DNA of 64,000 nucleotides, from assembly GCA_022036555.1 (NCBI GenBank), contig CM039126.1, forward strand, positions 2,568,676 to 2,632,675. Direction: 5' to 3'. This document shows positions 44,601 to 58,063 of the stretch, piece by piece (the first letter of the stretch is position 1; every line of letters begins with the position of its first letter). The DNA is from Microstegium vimineum. Its lineage: Eukaryota; Streptophyta; Magnoliopsida; Poales; Poaceae. A model generated the notes under the pieces. The model was not told the DNA's origin. It saw only the letters and a program-made list of their open reading frames with translations, and ran no database searches. Position numbers and translations under genes: made by a program.

Positions 44601-45087
44601 TGCGAGCTTTTCGTCCGGCCTCAGCTGCAACTGCAATGCAAAATTGCAAACCCACCCCCACCCGCGTCAACGTTGGTTGGTTCCACTTCCAGCTTCGGCG
44701 ACGACGTCCGTTGCTTCTGCTCAGCATGGCATCAGCTAGGACGACGCCGGCAGCACCAGCAGGTGCATGCACGTCGTCTGGGGGCCTGGTTGCTGGCGCC
44801 TGGCAGCTAGCGTACGTACACGTGATGCCGAGCGCCGGGGACTGCATGCTAGCTGTACAAAAGTGAACTGATCGATCGATCGATGTACACAAGTCACAAG
44901 TGGCCGGGTGCGGTGTCGTGCAAGTATAATCCATGCATCTCCTATCCTGTCCTATATATGTGTTGGTGTTGCTTTGCTTCTCGTATATGCTAGGCCGTTT
45001 TGGGTAGTTGCTCCGTGCTCGCCTTAAGTGTGTACAAGACAGCCAACGGCAAACATTCTGTTTTTTTTTTAGAGCTCTAGCTATTCT

Positions 45088-45239
45088 GAAGGCTTGTTTG
45101 GATGGATGTTCTTTGGATTCACTTCAATCCACGTGTGTTGGTGCAGATTTAGGTGGAATTTAGTTTATTTTTCACTCCAATACCACTTCAACACATGTAG
45201 ATTGTTGTGAATAATACGACAACATCCAAACAATGCCTA
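45088..45239. mobile_element. Short MITE with GGCTTGTTTGGATG ends
   Basis: Left end AGGCTTGTTTGGATGGATGTT and inverted right end CGACAACATCCAAACAATGCCT, about 150 bp. Confidence 0.6.
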
Positions 45240-45671
45240 AACTGGTTTCGGCTCTTGATTATTTGTTTAATTTGGTGGAGTCCTTCAACAAAAAAAAAAG
45301 CACTTTGTGAAAATGATATTTTCAAATATAGTATTTTTAAGAGCAAAATAAGCTTCTTTTTTTTTTGGCTCCTAGCTAATTCAAAAAGAGCTACGGTTCC
45401 TTGGTGGTTCCAGGAGCCAAGTCGTTTCTTGGCACCACTGTTCTGTAGTACGACTTCATAAGACGCTGAATCTCGGAGCAGTGATTTTACAAGCCTTGCC
45501 CAAAGGCAAAGGCTGTTCGGCTGGCATAAAAATTAGTTGATTCTAGTTAATTGAATAGTGTTTTGTGAAAATGAATAAGCTAAAATAAATTAAAATAAGC
45601 TAGAAGTAGTTTAAACGAACTAGACTTAATTCAAAGGATACGATGAGCGGTCTAGAATGAAACTAGGCTAC

Positions 45672-45974
45672 TTAGGTTAGTCTCAATGGAGGTGTCATTT
45701 GAGTTTCATTCGCATTAAATATGTTGCCACATAGACATTTTTGATGACATGACAGTGTATTTAAGAAGATCGATAAGAAATGAGTGTCATGGGGATGACA
45801 CTCTCTTGACAGGATTACCAACTCTATATGATTCATGAAATTAAATGCCTATGAAACTCTAGAATGAAACTCTCCACTGAGAGTGGGTGTTTCATCCGAG
45901 TTTTATTTTATTTTGTATGACATGACAGTCTTGGAAACAACGTCATGAAACTCTCCATTGAGACTGGTCTTAGG
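45672..45974. mobile_element. MITE with TAGTCTCAATGGAG terminal inverted repeats
   Basis: Left end CTTAGGTTAGTCTCAATGGAGG and inverted right end CTCCATTGAGACTGGTCTTAGG. The interior repeats GAAACTCT and GACATGACAGT. A relative may lie in the NSR gene intron at 51,566-51,870. Confidence 0.7.
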
Positions 45975-48566
45975 GTCCTTTGGCTCGACTATGGACTTCT
46001 TGCGTTTCTCTAACACAAAGCCGTGTCAAAACGGTCATGAAAAAAAAATGCTCCTTAGGCTAAGGAAGACCAGGCTTTTTTTTTTTTTACCAAGGACAAG
46101 AGCTTTGTTGACCGAGCATCTAAAAACGGCTCTTTGGAAGGAGCACTAAGGGGCTAGAACCATTTTTTTTTACAAAGGATCAGAGTTAGACTAAATGATC
46201 GTCTGAAAATAGCTTCTCTTCCTCCTTAGGAATTTCACAGATTACTACAAAACTATTACTGGATCTATTTTTTGACGGATGTTTTTTTTCCAAAATGACT
46301 TTACCTCCATCGGAGAAGTTGCTCCAAAAGAGAACCTGAGAGTCATGCCAAAATGACCTTAATATTTATACTTACATAAGGGATAAACCTATCACAAATA
46401 AATAAATGTTAGGGTATATTGTAGAAAGTTGACGTGAACAACAAATGTATGTTAATAGATGATGTGGCTCACAAACGTGTAAACATAGCTCGTATCATAA
46501 TTATTTCATGTGCTATTGAGCCTGCATATTTTAAGATATGATAGTGGGCTTTGTAAATACTATAAGCTAGTGTATATAAAAATATGTCTTTGATTACTTT
46601 TTGGAAAAAAGGATCGGAAGAAAGAATAATAAGAAACTCGAAGTGCAATGAGCACTACTGGTACTTTGATTTGTTGTAAGTGGCCTGCACTGCAGGGAGA
46701 ATAATTCTGGTGATTGCGATGATGGTGTCTTTGAGATTTTGGCCGGGCGTGTTGGTTGGAGTTCAAAGTGGAGCAAACACAGGCAGCATTATATTTTCTT
46801 ATTTCATTATTAAGCCATCTTTTTTGGAACATGTGGTACGTAGTAGGGAATCTAGATACTGGATATGCTGAGGCAGGTTGGTGCATCATCGCATTGCACC
46901 TTGCTGCGGCACTAGCACACACCTTTGTATATTTTAAAAAACAAAAGGACCTATATATATAGCTGGTTTATGTGCATATCTATCAACAATGATTTTTAAT
47001 TCCCTCCAATGCAATTAATATAGCACGACTGCACAATAACAAAAGCTACGTAGGTATAAAGCTAAAATGACTTATAATTTGGAATAGAAAGATATTGAGC
47101 AGTATTTTCTTGGTTCTAAGAAGAATGTAATAATTCTGATTTAAAATGAGTCGTTTTTTAAAGTTGACTGAATTTATATAGTATCAATATTTATATTGCT
47201 AGATATATTTACTATATAAAGATATTACTATGTTTTATCTCAACTAAATGGTATATGTAATTTGTTGAGACATACTAGGACAAAATCAAAGCAATTTCAA
47301 AGTTCCCGTTCGTCCGGCGGGCACGGGGACACGACGCGCGGCTCCAGCTAACGGCAAGTCTGGAGCCCAATGCCACGTGGGCCTCCTCCGCTGGGCACGT
47401 GGGTGGGGGCCTCCGGGAAGGCAGCGGCCGCTGGGTCCCACAGCCTCCCTCCTTCTCTCTGCGGCTCTTGGCTACCGAGAATGACGCGGTGGACGGACGT
47501 GAAGGCGGTGGCATCTTCGTTTGGTAGGATTATGTACTGTTCTGACTGATTTTTTGTGAGAGAAAAATATTGTTCTACCTGAATTTAAATCGGCTGAAAA
47601 CCTGGATTTAAATCGGCTGAAAACCTGGATTTAAATCGGCTAAAAAGCCGAACGAATAGGCTGGTGATCGACCTCTTCTTAGCTGCAGCCTGCAGCGGGT
47701 GGGGTTAGTTGACTACTCCGTATTTTTTTTTCTTTTTCCAAATAAACTAGAGCAATCTACCATCGGTCTTCGAGCCGTTGACATTCTACCGTACTCCTGC
47801 TACTTTGCCCCCACACCACTATTACTCCCTACGGACCGACATTGATACCGCTCGTTTCATGCTGATTTGGTTTAAAAGAAAAAAAACATTATTCGTGTTC
47901 ATTGAAAAGTACTACTAGACCTACTAGCAATTATATGCGGTCACAGCCTGCAATCGGAAGTGACAGAAGCGAACAGGGCTGATGAATCCGCCACCAAGGC
48001 AAGTGAGTGAATCAAAAGTAGTACAGTACATTAGCTCAGTCTGAGCTTTCTGGATCGACGAGCGTTATCGTAATCGAATTCGAGCAAAACCAATTTCAGC
48101 ATCTGCAAATGGAATGCCTTGAAATCCAACGTTCTATTCCACTCAAAGCCTTTTATCCGAGCAAAGATCAAATTTGAGGCCGAGTAGCAAAGGCCCGAAT
48201 TCCGCGGAGGAGGCATCAGCAGGCCGTGGGTTCATTTCCTTCCAAAAATCACCCAACACACGACCTGTCAAAGGCCCGAATTCCGCGATACTTCAGCAGG
48301 CCCATAGCCCACCAATCGTGGCCCGTTGGCGTGATCCATCCACCCGTCGGTCCACTCCAAATCCAAAGTGCTCGTCGCAAAAGCAGTGGCAGTGGCACGC
48401 GACGCGATCCCTTCTCGGCTCCTTCTGCTGTTGCTGTTGTGCTTGTGCTTGCTCCCCCCTCCCACACGTCATTCCCCCGTCCGTCCTTCCGCCGCGGCTC
48501 CACCACCACCTCACCTCCAGTCCTCCCCCACTCCCCCGATCTCGGGGCAGCCGCCGGCCGACCGCG
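45975..48566. other. Intergenic and NSR promoter
   Basis: No gene recognised up to about 48,150. 48,150-48,566 is the GC-rich upstream region and probable 5' UTR of the NSR gene. Confidence 0.45.
47578..47646. repeat. Three tandem copies of a 23-bp unit
   Basis: CCTG(A/G)ATTTAAATCGGCTGAAAA three times in a row. The core ATTTAAAT is itself palindromic. Confidence 0.9.
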
Positions 48567-51500
48567 ATGGCCGACGCGTACTGGAGGTACGCGGCCGCCG
48601 ACCCGCGCCAGCAACAGCAGCAGCAGCAGCAGCCGCCCTCCGCCGGAGGGGGCGTCGCGCACCCGGGCATGGGCGGCGGCGCACCGCAGATGGCCGCCGC
48701 CATGGGGCAGCAGCAGCAGCAACAGCAGCAGACCATGAAACGACCCCGCCCCGCCGATTTCTCAGGTTCGCCCGCCTCTCCCCTCCCCCCGCCCGCCCTC
48801 GATCTGATGATCCGCGCGCTGCTGTCCTGCCTGCCTGCCCGCTCGATCTGCCCGTTCCCGCCGCCCGCTTAGGGTTTTAAGCGGCGCCGCACCTCACCGC
48901 AATGCGCCGGTTCCGTTTAATTGTTTGTTCCAGCCCGCCCTGTACTGCCTGATGCGGTCTCGTGGTTTTCCGTTCGACCTACCCTCTGTCGACGGCGGTG
49001 TGGACGCTGATGCGTCGAGGTGATGCCGTGACTCTCTGCCGGAAGCAGGGGCTAGGGGAACCTCAGGCAGGCTTCTGTGTTGAATTCGTTGCCACGGAGC
49101 TCCGGGACCGGATCCAAATAATGTTTTTTTGCACGATCTGTCACGATCGCTTCAGTACCACTGATGGGTCGCCTCGGGTTGGTTTTGTCAGATTAAGGTG
49201 CACACCTAAAACCCACTCCTAGGTTCAGGATGCAACTAAACCCACTCGTAGATTCACAAATGCAGTTTAGTAGGTGTTCAATGATTTAAGGTTGAGTGTG
49301 CGGATGTTCGATCCATTTGTCTACTGCAAGTTGCGTGAGCAAACTCTGGTCACTCACAGCACAGCGTGTTTGGTTTGCATCACCAAACCCTTCCATGGCA
49401 TGTGCTGCGGAATCAATTCATCTGTCGCGGAGTTGTTCCAAGTAGAGACTCCCGTTTTCTATTCCCAAGGAACAGACACATTCCTCAAAAAAAGTCAGAT
49501 GACTCCATGCCTCACCGACACACAAGTGGCTGGGGATGGGTATCCAAACCAAACAGGTTGTTAGATTGTCTGTTTATGCTTAAGTAGGTCAAATCATACT
49601 GCAACGTGAAGGCATCTACAGACCAAAACCGCAGTACTGTGTGACAGAAGTTCTTTCTGTCACACTGGCATTACTAAAGCTCTGGGGTCTGCAGCTAATG
49701 TAGTCCTAAGACTGTGAGTCACCTGGTAACTGAGAAAAAGCATGAGCTAATGTCTGAGACTGAGACAACTTGTAATCGAGGAATGTGATTGCAACATGAA
49801 CAACTCTAGATCGTACTATCGTTGATAACTTAGTTGTATATAGGTGTCCCACAAAAATCTGGACAGCATTTTGGCTTGAGCTCTATATTTACTGCTATTT
49901 TTTTCGTTGCATAGATGTACCCGGTGCACCTGACATGACTGGCTATTATCCACGTGATGAAGAAAGGGCAGGGTATCGTCCTGCTAGAGATACCGAGGCT
50001 CTTAATGCGTCCTACGAACGTTTTCTGCGTACTGGGGTACCAACTGTTGGATTGTTGCATAATCGTCTTTCAAACACACAGTCTGCTAATACTTATGTTG
50101 AACTTCAGAAAATTCAATCCTTTGGTGGTGGACCTGCTGGAGAACCTATTAGGCCTGCTGTGGGTGGCAATGCTGGCTACCCAGTTGATGATCGTTCAAT
50201 GATGGCTGCTAGGGTATGGATAACAGAAATATTGGTTTCGGTGGTGGAATGTCAGAGCCACCCCTTCCACCTGATGCCTCAAACACCTTATATATTGAAG
50301 GCATTCCAACTGGCTGTACACGTCGAGAAGTTTCACGTATCCTTAGATATAATTTTTTTCCGCCACTCCTTTTCTCTAAACGTCTATTTGCATAAACTGC
50401 GATCAAGCATAGCTAGTCCTTCACTTCCCCCCAGACATCTTCCGACCATTTGTTGGTTTTCGTGAGGTTAGGCTTGTAAACAAAGAACCGAAACATGTAA
50501 GCGAACTATTTGTTTTTTTGTAGCCTGTCTTTTTTTTTCATTCATTCTTCTGACTACTTCGTTATTGGCAGCCTGGTGGTGATCCTATTGTCCTGTGTTT
50601 TGTTGATTTTGCGGAACCTACACAATCTGCTATTGCCATGGATGCTTTGCAAGGTGAAACTGATTAACTTGACATGCATAGATACTTTCTGAACTATGTT
50701 AAGTTGATACTAAGCCATTGTTCAGATTTACTTCCTAAAGTTTGGCTGCATTAAGCATACTCCAATTTCCCTTTTTCTTCTATGTTGAAACCATGAGTAC
50801 AATGTTCAGGTATTGGTCTAATCAGAATCCATTTTCCATGAATGCCTCAAGTTTCTCATGCAAAATTTCGAGCTGAAACCTACCTTCTCTGTCTTTTCTT
50901 AGAAAGCATGTACTGAACCCTTAAAAAACTTGGAACACCACTGTACATATCAATATTTATACTTTTTTACATGGAAATGATACTATTACATTCGTCAACT
51001 CATTTTTTTTCATGGGATTAAATTTGATTATTTTTTCTACTGTATGATGTGAAAAACTATTGCTCAGAGGTGTGTGTTGCCAATTGTCAATGATTGTCCA
51101 AATGACAAGTAACCTATAATGGACAGAATAGCTATTTTTTTCTAGATTTTTTGTTCTATCTATGTTTTTTATCCCCACTGCTACTTTTTTTTGCTTCAGG
51201 ATCCACACACATATGTTGGGGTGGTAGTTTGGTACCTTAGGTCAAGAGCCTTTAAGTGGGATACAGTAGTTTCAAGTAAATATCCTTTATTTTGCTATTG
51301 AAGTAATGGTCAACCAAAGCTATACGAAAGCAAGATATGTAAATCTTGTCGGTGTAGTACTACTCTAAAGTTCAGGAAAATTTTCTGCTACATCATCGCT
51401 CAATTGCTTACTGATGCTTATGCCATCTGGTAAGACTGATGTTCATTTGATAAAGCTTCCCAAGGTTGTATTGTGCTGACCAGGGACTTCACATTTTTCT

Positions 51501-52322
51501 ACAAGACAACAACAGAAATAATGGGGACACCATTGGTGTCACTGACACTTCACTGGCACCGTGGCTAGGCAGTCCCAACCATGAAACTATGAGATAGTTT
51601 CCATGCTTACGAATTAATATAGACACTACCATAGAAACTATACTCCCCATGGATAGTTTCTACAAATAAAATTTTAATCCAATCATCTATCTTATCTCTC
51701 CTATCATCTACCTATCACAGTTCTTCCTATCTTGGTTCCCGTGTAGACATGGTTTCTTGTATAAGAAACCATTTCCTAATCTTGCCTTCTTAACTCCAAT
51801 GCCACATCAGCGTTTTGCCTACTTAGCACCTTAATTAATGCCATGGAAACCATCCATTGGGATTGCCCATATCTGTGCTTTGTCTGACCACCAGGTTTTA
51901 GTATCTGGTATGTTACCGTGAGGGTGGGGTGGGGGCAGTCCACTTGGTGTTGTCTGCTAAGAGAGGTGGATGATTGGAGCCACTTAGGCCATGTAGAAAG
52001 GACCAATGCCCAGATTTCTCCTGGCATTCGTTTCCAACCTTTGTAGCAAGATTGGTAATGTGGAGTTTGCGGTGCCATCTTTCAAGAATTTGTTTAATAA
52101 AGTGTTGTTCCTATCTTCCGTGTGATGTTTGTTAATTCACTTCGCATCCATAATCTACTATAGGCGCAATATCGACACGATGCTAAAGGCTCCATGGTTG
52201 ATTTTGCAGGCTATAAGTTTGATGAGCATGATCGCAATTCACCCAATTTGCGGCTGCAGTTTGCTCGTTTTACGGGTCCAAGGGGGAATTCAGGACCTGG
52301 TGGCGCTCGTGGTAGGCGATAA
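48567..52322 (+). CDS. NSR: Nuclear speckle RNA-binding protein (NSR type, one RRM), one-base frameshift
   Basis: Exons 48567-48765, 49915-50336, 50435-50496, 50572-50653 and 52210-52322. The protein begins MADAYWRYAAADPRQQQ with two poly-Gln runs. Then come DMTGYYPRDEERAGYR, TEALNASYERFLRTG, the RRM with RNP2 (LYIEGI) and RNP1 (PIVLCFVDF), and the end FTGPRGNSGPGGARGRR. This is the architecture of plant NSR proteins, nuclear-speckle RNA-binding proteins that control alternative splicing. Exon lengths sum to 878, one short of a multiple of three. The break is at the GGG of 50,212-50,214, where AGGGTATGG replaces an expected AGGGGTATGG, putting the RRM out of frame. With that base the product would be 292 aa, or 268 if the in-frame 50,037-50,108 segment is spliced out. 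Confidence 0.88.
50037..50108 (+). other. Possible exitron (72-nt in-frame intron) inside NSR exon 2
   Basis: Bounded by GGG|GTACCA and CTTCAG|AAAATT, 72 nt, no stop, divisible by three. Splicing would join LRTG directly to KIQSFGGG. Confidence 0.5.
51566..51870. mobile_element. MITE in the last NSR intron
   Basis: Left end GGCAGTCCCAACCATGAAACTATG and inverted right end CCATGGAAACCATCCATTGGGATTGCCC. Internal ATAGTTTC / GAAACTAT arms. Confidence 0.65.
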
Positions 52323-52857
52323 GTTCTTGGCGTTCCTTTTGCCAGGTGATTCACCGATTTTCTCATTCAACATATTCTATCAAAGGACCGAAGTTCAAAG
52401 TTTCCGTGCGGTGATAACGTTAACCAATTGCTTCTGTGACTGTTTTGTAGGCCTGTTCGCCGCGAATACCCATGTGTGGGTTGTTGTTAGTTCAATCGTC
52501 GTTCCAGAGATATTACTGCATAGGAATAGGATTGGTAGCTTGGGCCTTGTGGTTCCAGCGTTGCGACCCTGGTGTCGCTAGCTAGATGTTTTCTAGGCAG
52601 AATGCACTAGCTGAACATAGGTCCAAACATCTGTACCATCTCGCAGGCGTAATGCCTAATATTGCTGAAGTTGTTTGTAATATGCTGATTTGTATCTCTG
52701 AGGCAGTTTGGCCGTTTAATCCGTGGACTCGATGAAATATTATTGACCTGGCTGCTGTTACATTTGAGAGCTTATCGCTGAAGTTGTTTGGTAATGTATG
52801 TATCTCGTGTGTGTGCGGCTCTTTATTTTCCACATGTCAGTGACCGTATTGTCCACT

Positions 52858-53040
52858 GTATTCTGTGGATTTGGCTGAAGCTACACAATCTGCTATTGCC
52901 ATACATAGATACCTTTTGAAGTTATTATTTGTCCCCTTTAAAATACTTCTGGTTGCATTAAAGTCACATTCCTATTTTTTTCCTTCTATGTTGAAACCAA
53001 AACTGCAGTGTCCAGGTATTGGTCTGATCAGGTAATAAAT
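52858..53040 (+). repeat. Duplicated fragment of NSR exon 4 and intron 4
   Basis: GCTACACAATCTGCTATTGCCAT repeats the exon 4 sequence at about 50,619-50,641. The following TTCTATGTTGAAACCA and CAGGTATTGGTCT(A/G)ATCAG repeat intron 4 at about 50,780-50,828. The copy is incomplete and non-coding, downstream of the gene. Confidence 0.8.
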
Positions 53041-53407
53041 TTCTCTAAATTTCCCATGGATGTTGACACCACCAGGTCAATTTTGTGCCCACCTCTAGCC
53101 AACAAACACACTTTTTTCTTTTCTTTCCAGATTTGTAAGCTGCACAATTTCCTTTATCATGCTAGCACTAGCAGTAGCAGCACACAACTTGCTGAGATGC
53201 TTTGCCTTGTGTGCTCTTGGATAAAACAAACCATCTTTTCCCAAGATATAATAAACCAGTGGCCGGCTTTCGTATATGATAGCTACTGAAGTGGGGGAAA
53301 TGGGGCCCATCCAGCACGAACTGTAGTGGACTCTGGACTGGAGTGGCAAAATGCCGGAGCAGACAGGGCAGCTGAAAGGAACACCTACCACAGCTGCCAC
53401 TCCAAGC

Positions 53408-56400
53408 ATGGCGTCGTCCGTCCACCGAGTGGAGGAGCACGGCGACGAGGAGGGGGAGGACCACCACCGCCATGGCAGCCAGATCACCTCTCCGCTGCGT
53501 GCGTATTCTCCACTTCTTTGTTTCCTTGCAGTGGCAAGTGGCTCCGTTTGCTCAGACATTTCCGTCCGGTCCATCCTTGCTGTCACGCAGTGCAACGACT
53601 GTCGTCCTCGCGCCGGCGTGGCCGCTTGCCGGAGGAGGAGGAAGACGAGCATGCGTCGGACTCCTCCTCCTCCTCGCCGATCGAGCAGGTGGCGCTGACG
53701 GTGCCGGTGGGGGACGACCCATCAACGCCAGTGCTGACGTTCCGGACGTGGGTGCTGGGCACGGCGTCCTGCGCGGCGCTGTCGTTCCTCAATGCCTTCT
53801 TCGGGTACCGAAAGGAGCCGCTCACCATCACCGCCGTGTCAGCGCAGATCGCCGTGCTCCCGTTGGGCCGGCTCATGGCGGCGGCGCTGCCCGAGGGCGC
53901 CTTCTTCCGCGGCCGGTTGTGGGAGTTCACCCTCAACCCGGGACCTTTCAACATGAAAGAGCACGTCCTGATCACCATCTTCGCTAACGCCGGCGCCGGC
54001 GCCGTGTTCGGCATGAACCTTGTCACCTCTGTCCGCGTCTTCTATGGCCAGCACTTGTCCTTCTTCGTCGCCCTCCTCCTCATCCTCACCAGCCAGGTAA
54101 TTATATATGTGAAGTAAACCATGAGTTACTCCGATCCAAACAACCGGGAACTTGTTTTTGAACGCCGATGGGTACCTCACCATGGGTGCAGGTGCTGGGG
54201 TTCGGTTGGGCGGGAATATTCCGGCGGTATCTTGTGGAGCCGGCGGCGATGTGGTGGCCCTCTAACCTCGTCCAGGTCTCACTCTTCAGGTACGTATATA
54301 GCACAAATCTGCAAAAGAAACGCGCCTTCCATTAGTTATTACACACTGTAATTATCTAAAAGCCTCTCAAGCAGTAATCATCTCAAAAGAAAAGAAAAAT
54401 CTACACTGGACAAACTTGCATCACGAGTGAAACAAAATTAGTTTTATGCCTTTCCACCTCTGGTAAACTTGCATCAGGAACCCTGAGAGTGAAACAAAAC
54501 TATTTTGTGTCTTTCCACCTCTACGTTTGCTGGCGATGCGCGCAGGTTTACGCGCGCGTATATATGCGCGTGGAGGGGGGGAGATTTCTCAAGTTGCTAA
54601 AATTTGGCAAGTTTGATGGCAAACTGTTGGAGGGGTGATTTTTTTTTCAAGATCACGCCCAAACCCTGCCCAAACCCTAGGCGTGTTTTTCATTAAACAG
54701 ATAAGAGTCCAAACCCCAAAATAAACAAGGGAGGTAACCAAGTTACCGAAGCAAATCAAGACAGAACAAAGAAGAAAAAGGAAAAAAAAAAACACGAGCA
54801 ACCACTAGAAGGACAGAGTAGCCTACTCCACTGGGACAACACCATCGACCACGGCCAGGAGGGCGCCCAGGTGCCTGTTCCCAGCCACCGACAGGCCTGC
54901 CTCCTCGAAGATTGCCTTAGCGAGCACATTTGGCAGCACCACGGAGTCATCAAAAGTCCTTGCATTGCGCTCCTTCCAGAGCCGTCAACCCACCAAGAAA
55001 AAAAGGAGGGGTAATTTTTCTAGTTTTGCCAAAATATAAAAGATAGCAAATAAGTTTGGCAAACTGTTGAAGATGTTCTTAGTGTCCACACGATCAATGT
55101 TACTGTAAGTTAAGACTAGTATTAAACAAGTAAAAAGTAAAGCGGGAGTGTGGGACATTGGTTGGACCATTTTTTAGCAAAAGATTATCAAAGCATCAAA
55201 TGGTGGGGTGCATTATAATTTAATATTCAGTACTATATTCCATGGATATAGCTGCTGACATCCTATCATGCTCCACCAACCACTATTGATATCTTATCAT
55301 TATGCTGAATCATTTCAATAGAACGGACAGACAGAGCGAAAGAAGCGGCTGGCCAGTGCAAGTCGCAAACAGCCAAGTATGCATCTCAATAGACAATAGC
55401 AAAGTTTGTTTGGGGTATAATTAAAGACACATGATTTGTGTTTGTTTTTTATGCGTAGTGAGTATATATCAATACTGACAAAAGAGTAGCACTGAAATAT
55501 AAAGTGAACAGAAAGAGCTTACCAATTCAAAGCTTCAAAGGCACAACGACTAATTCATCGTCAGGTGCAGTCTCTGCAAGCAACATTGGATGATTCATAA
55601 CAATTACAAGCTGCAAAAACCAATACCTGAAGGCTCGTGACAACAGCAATATCCTGACTGTTAAAGTCCTGACTCCTGAGTACTGCTAGTAGTCAATCCA
55701 CATATACCCAAGAAGAAGAAAACTAGAAAGAATGCTCAATCTCTTGCCACTTCTATGGTTCTCTCTTACATCAAAACAAGGACAAAAGGACAATATATAG
55801 TCGTGGACTAAGATAAGTACAGTGTGCAGATGTAGCCGTTTATTTCAGGGATAAAAGTAGTGAATTACTGAACCAGCAAGGCAGCAACCATGCCCATCAA
55901 AACAGCAATCATATCCTATCTTATATGCATTTAAGATAACCAGTGTACAGCCTCAGAAGATGGAAAAAAAATCATGCAAGCAACCTATCTTCATAAGTCA
56001 ACACTATGTGAAAACACGCTCATATGTCATACAACTATAAAGTTGGTGCAGCCATGCCAAATTCACATATTCCTCTAGAGGTCACTTCACGAGAAGTTGA
56101 AATAACAGATTTTCTGATGTATTATACTCACCAGGGCACTTCATGAGAAGGAGCGAAGGAGAAAAGGTAGAATGACACGCAACCAGTTCTTCCTGGTGGC
56201 ATTCATCTGCAGTTTCGCCTACTACATCTTCCCGGGCTATCTGTTCCAGATGCTTACCTCCCTGTCCTGGATCTGTTGGGTATTTCCCAGCTCTGTGGTT
56301 GCCCAACAGCTTGGCTCAGGCCTCCATGGCCTTGGCATTGGCGCAATTGGACTCGACTGGTCATCCATCTCCTCCTACCTTGGAAGCCCCCTTGCTAGCC

Positions 56401-58063
56401 CCTGGTTTGCCACCGCCAACATTGCAGCTGGCTTCTTCATCGTCATGTACATAATCACACCGATCAACTACTGGTTTAATGTTTACAAGGCGCGCAACTT
56501 CCCCATCTACTCAGATGGTCTCTACACAGTGACTGGACAGAAGTACAACATCTCAAGCATCATGGACTCCCAATTCTATTTTGATACAGGTGCCTATGAG
56601 AAGAATGGATCATTATACATCAGCACGTTCTTTGCTTCCAGCTACGGTCTTGGTTTTGCATGCCTTACCGCGACGGTTTCCCATGTTCTCCTTTTCCATG
56701 GAAGGTAGTTTTTGCTATCAATCCAATTGCTCCTCCTCCTGGTCCACTCTGCAAAAGTACATATGAAGCTAAAATTACAGGTTTTTTCACAGTGAAATCT
56801 GTCGGTTAAGCAAATCGGCTTTCGAGGATAAGAAGATGGATGTACATACAAGGCTTATGAGGAGATACAGGCAGGTCCCTGAATGGTGGTTCATATGCAT
56901 CCTTGTGGCCAGTGTTGCACTCACCATGCTTACCTGTGAGTACTACATTGAGCAACTGCAGTTACCTTGGTGGGGAGTACTGCTTGCATGTGCCCTTGCC
57001 ATTTTCTACACCCTGCCAATTGGAATTATCAAAGCAACAACCAATCAGGTATGGACACCAAACATGAATGCAGATGCATACTACATATTACAACATATAC
57101 AGCCCAGGAGCAGAAACACAGCTAACTATGTATGTATACAAGTGTAACAGGCTCCAGGCTTGAATGTAATCACAGAGTACATCATGGGGTACCTATATCC
57201 TGGACGACCCATTGCCAACATGTGCTTCAAAGTATATGGCTACGTTGGCCCACGTCAAGCACTGGAATTTTTGCAAGATTTTAAGTTGGGCCACTACATG
57301 AAGATCCCCCCAAGGACCATGTTCATGGCTCAGGTCAGTTCAACTAGCCAGCCACAAGAATAATTGGTGTTACATTAAACAAAAAGAACGATAACCACAT
57401 GCTCCAGCTATATTTAAAATGACCGACCATATTACAAAATAACAGGTTGTGGGCACTTTGGTTGCTGGTTCTGTATACCTTGGAACGACATGGTGGCTCA
57501 TGGACACAATACCTAATGTGTGCAACAGGGAGCTTCTCCCAGCAGACAGCCCATGGACATGCCCTTATGATCATCTGTTCTACGATGCATCAGTATTATG
57601 GGGCCTAATTGGCCCACGCAGAATGTTCGGTGATTTAGGCACTTATTCTGCTGTGAACTGGTTCTTCCTGGGCGGCGCCATTGCTCCCTTCCTTGTCTGG
57701 TGTGCACAAAAGGCGTTCCCAGCTCAGAAATGGATCCGGCATGTCAATGTGCCTGTACTGATTGGTGCAACCAGCTTGATGCCGCCTGGTACTGCAGTCA
57801 ACTACACCACATGGATACTCATCGCGTTTTTGTCAGGTTACGTGGTCTATAAGTACCGGCGTAACTGGTGGGAGCGACACAATTATCTGCTGTCAGGTGC
57901 CCTTGACGCTGGTTTGGCGTTCATGGCTGTACTTCTATATCTATGCCTGGGACTGGAGAACAGAAGTTTGAACTGGTGGGGAAATGATTTGGATGGATGT
58001 CCTCTTGCTTCATGCCCCACTGCAAAGGGTATAACTGTGGATGGATGCCCAGTGCATAATTGA
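53408..58063 (+). CDS. OPT: Oligopeptide transporter, OPT family (773 aa, seven exons)
   Basis: Exons 53408-53498, 53591-54096, 54192-54289, 56135-56704, 56793-57048, 57151-57333 and 57446-58063 sum to 2,322 nt with consistent phases. A Glu/Asp- and Ser-rich cytosolic N-terminus is followed by many membrane segments. The family signatures NPGPFN and KIPPR (KLGHYMKIPPRTMF) are both present, and the C-terminus has WWGNDLDGCPLASCP. OPT proteins are proton-coupled transporters of small peptides, glutathione or metal chelates at plasma or internal membranes; the substrate here is not inferable. The first exon is the least certain: it was chosen because its donor and the acceptor at 53,590 keep frame and no ATG lies in frame upstream in the second exon. 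Intron 3 (54,290-56,134) holds a LINE fragment. Confidence 0.9.
54640..55006 (-). mobile_element. 5'-truncated LINE fragment in OPT intron 3
   Basis: The minus strand gives the end of a LINE ORF2 (WKERNARTFDDSVVLP...GALLAVVDGVVPVE, stop) followed by a T-rich 3' UTR. A poly(A) reads as T9 at about 54,640. The flanks GGAGGGGTGATTTTT and GGAGGGGTAATTTTT look like an imperfect target-site duplication. Confidence 0.8.

Noticed and set aside
53326..53407. Upstream extension of the OPT second-exon frame
   Set aside because: No ATG in that frame; an ATG at 53,408 with a phased 92-nt intron gives a consistent first exon.
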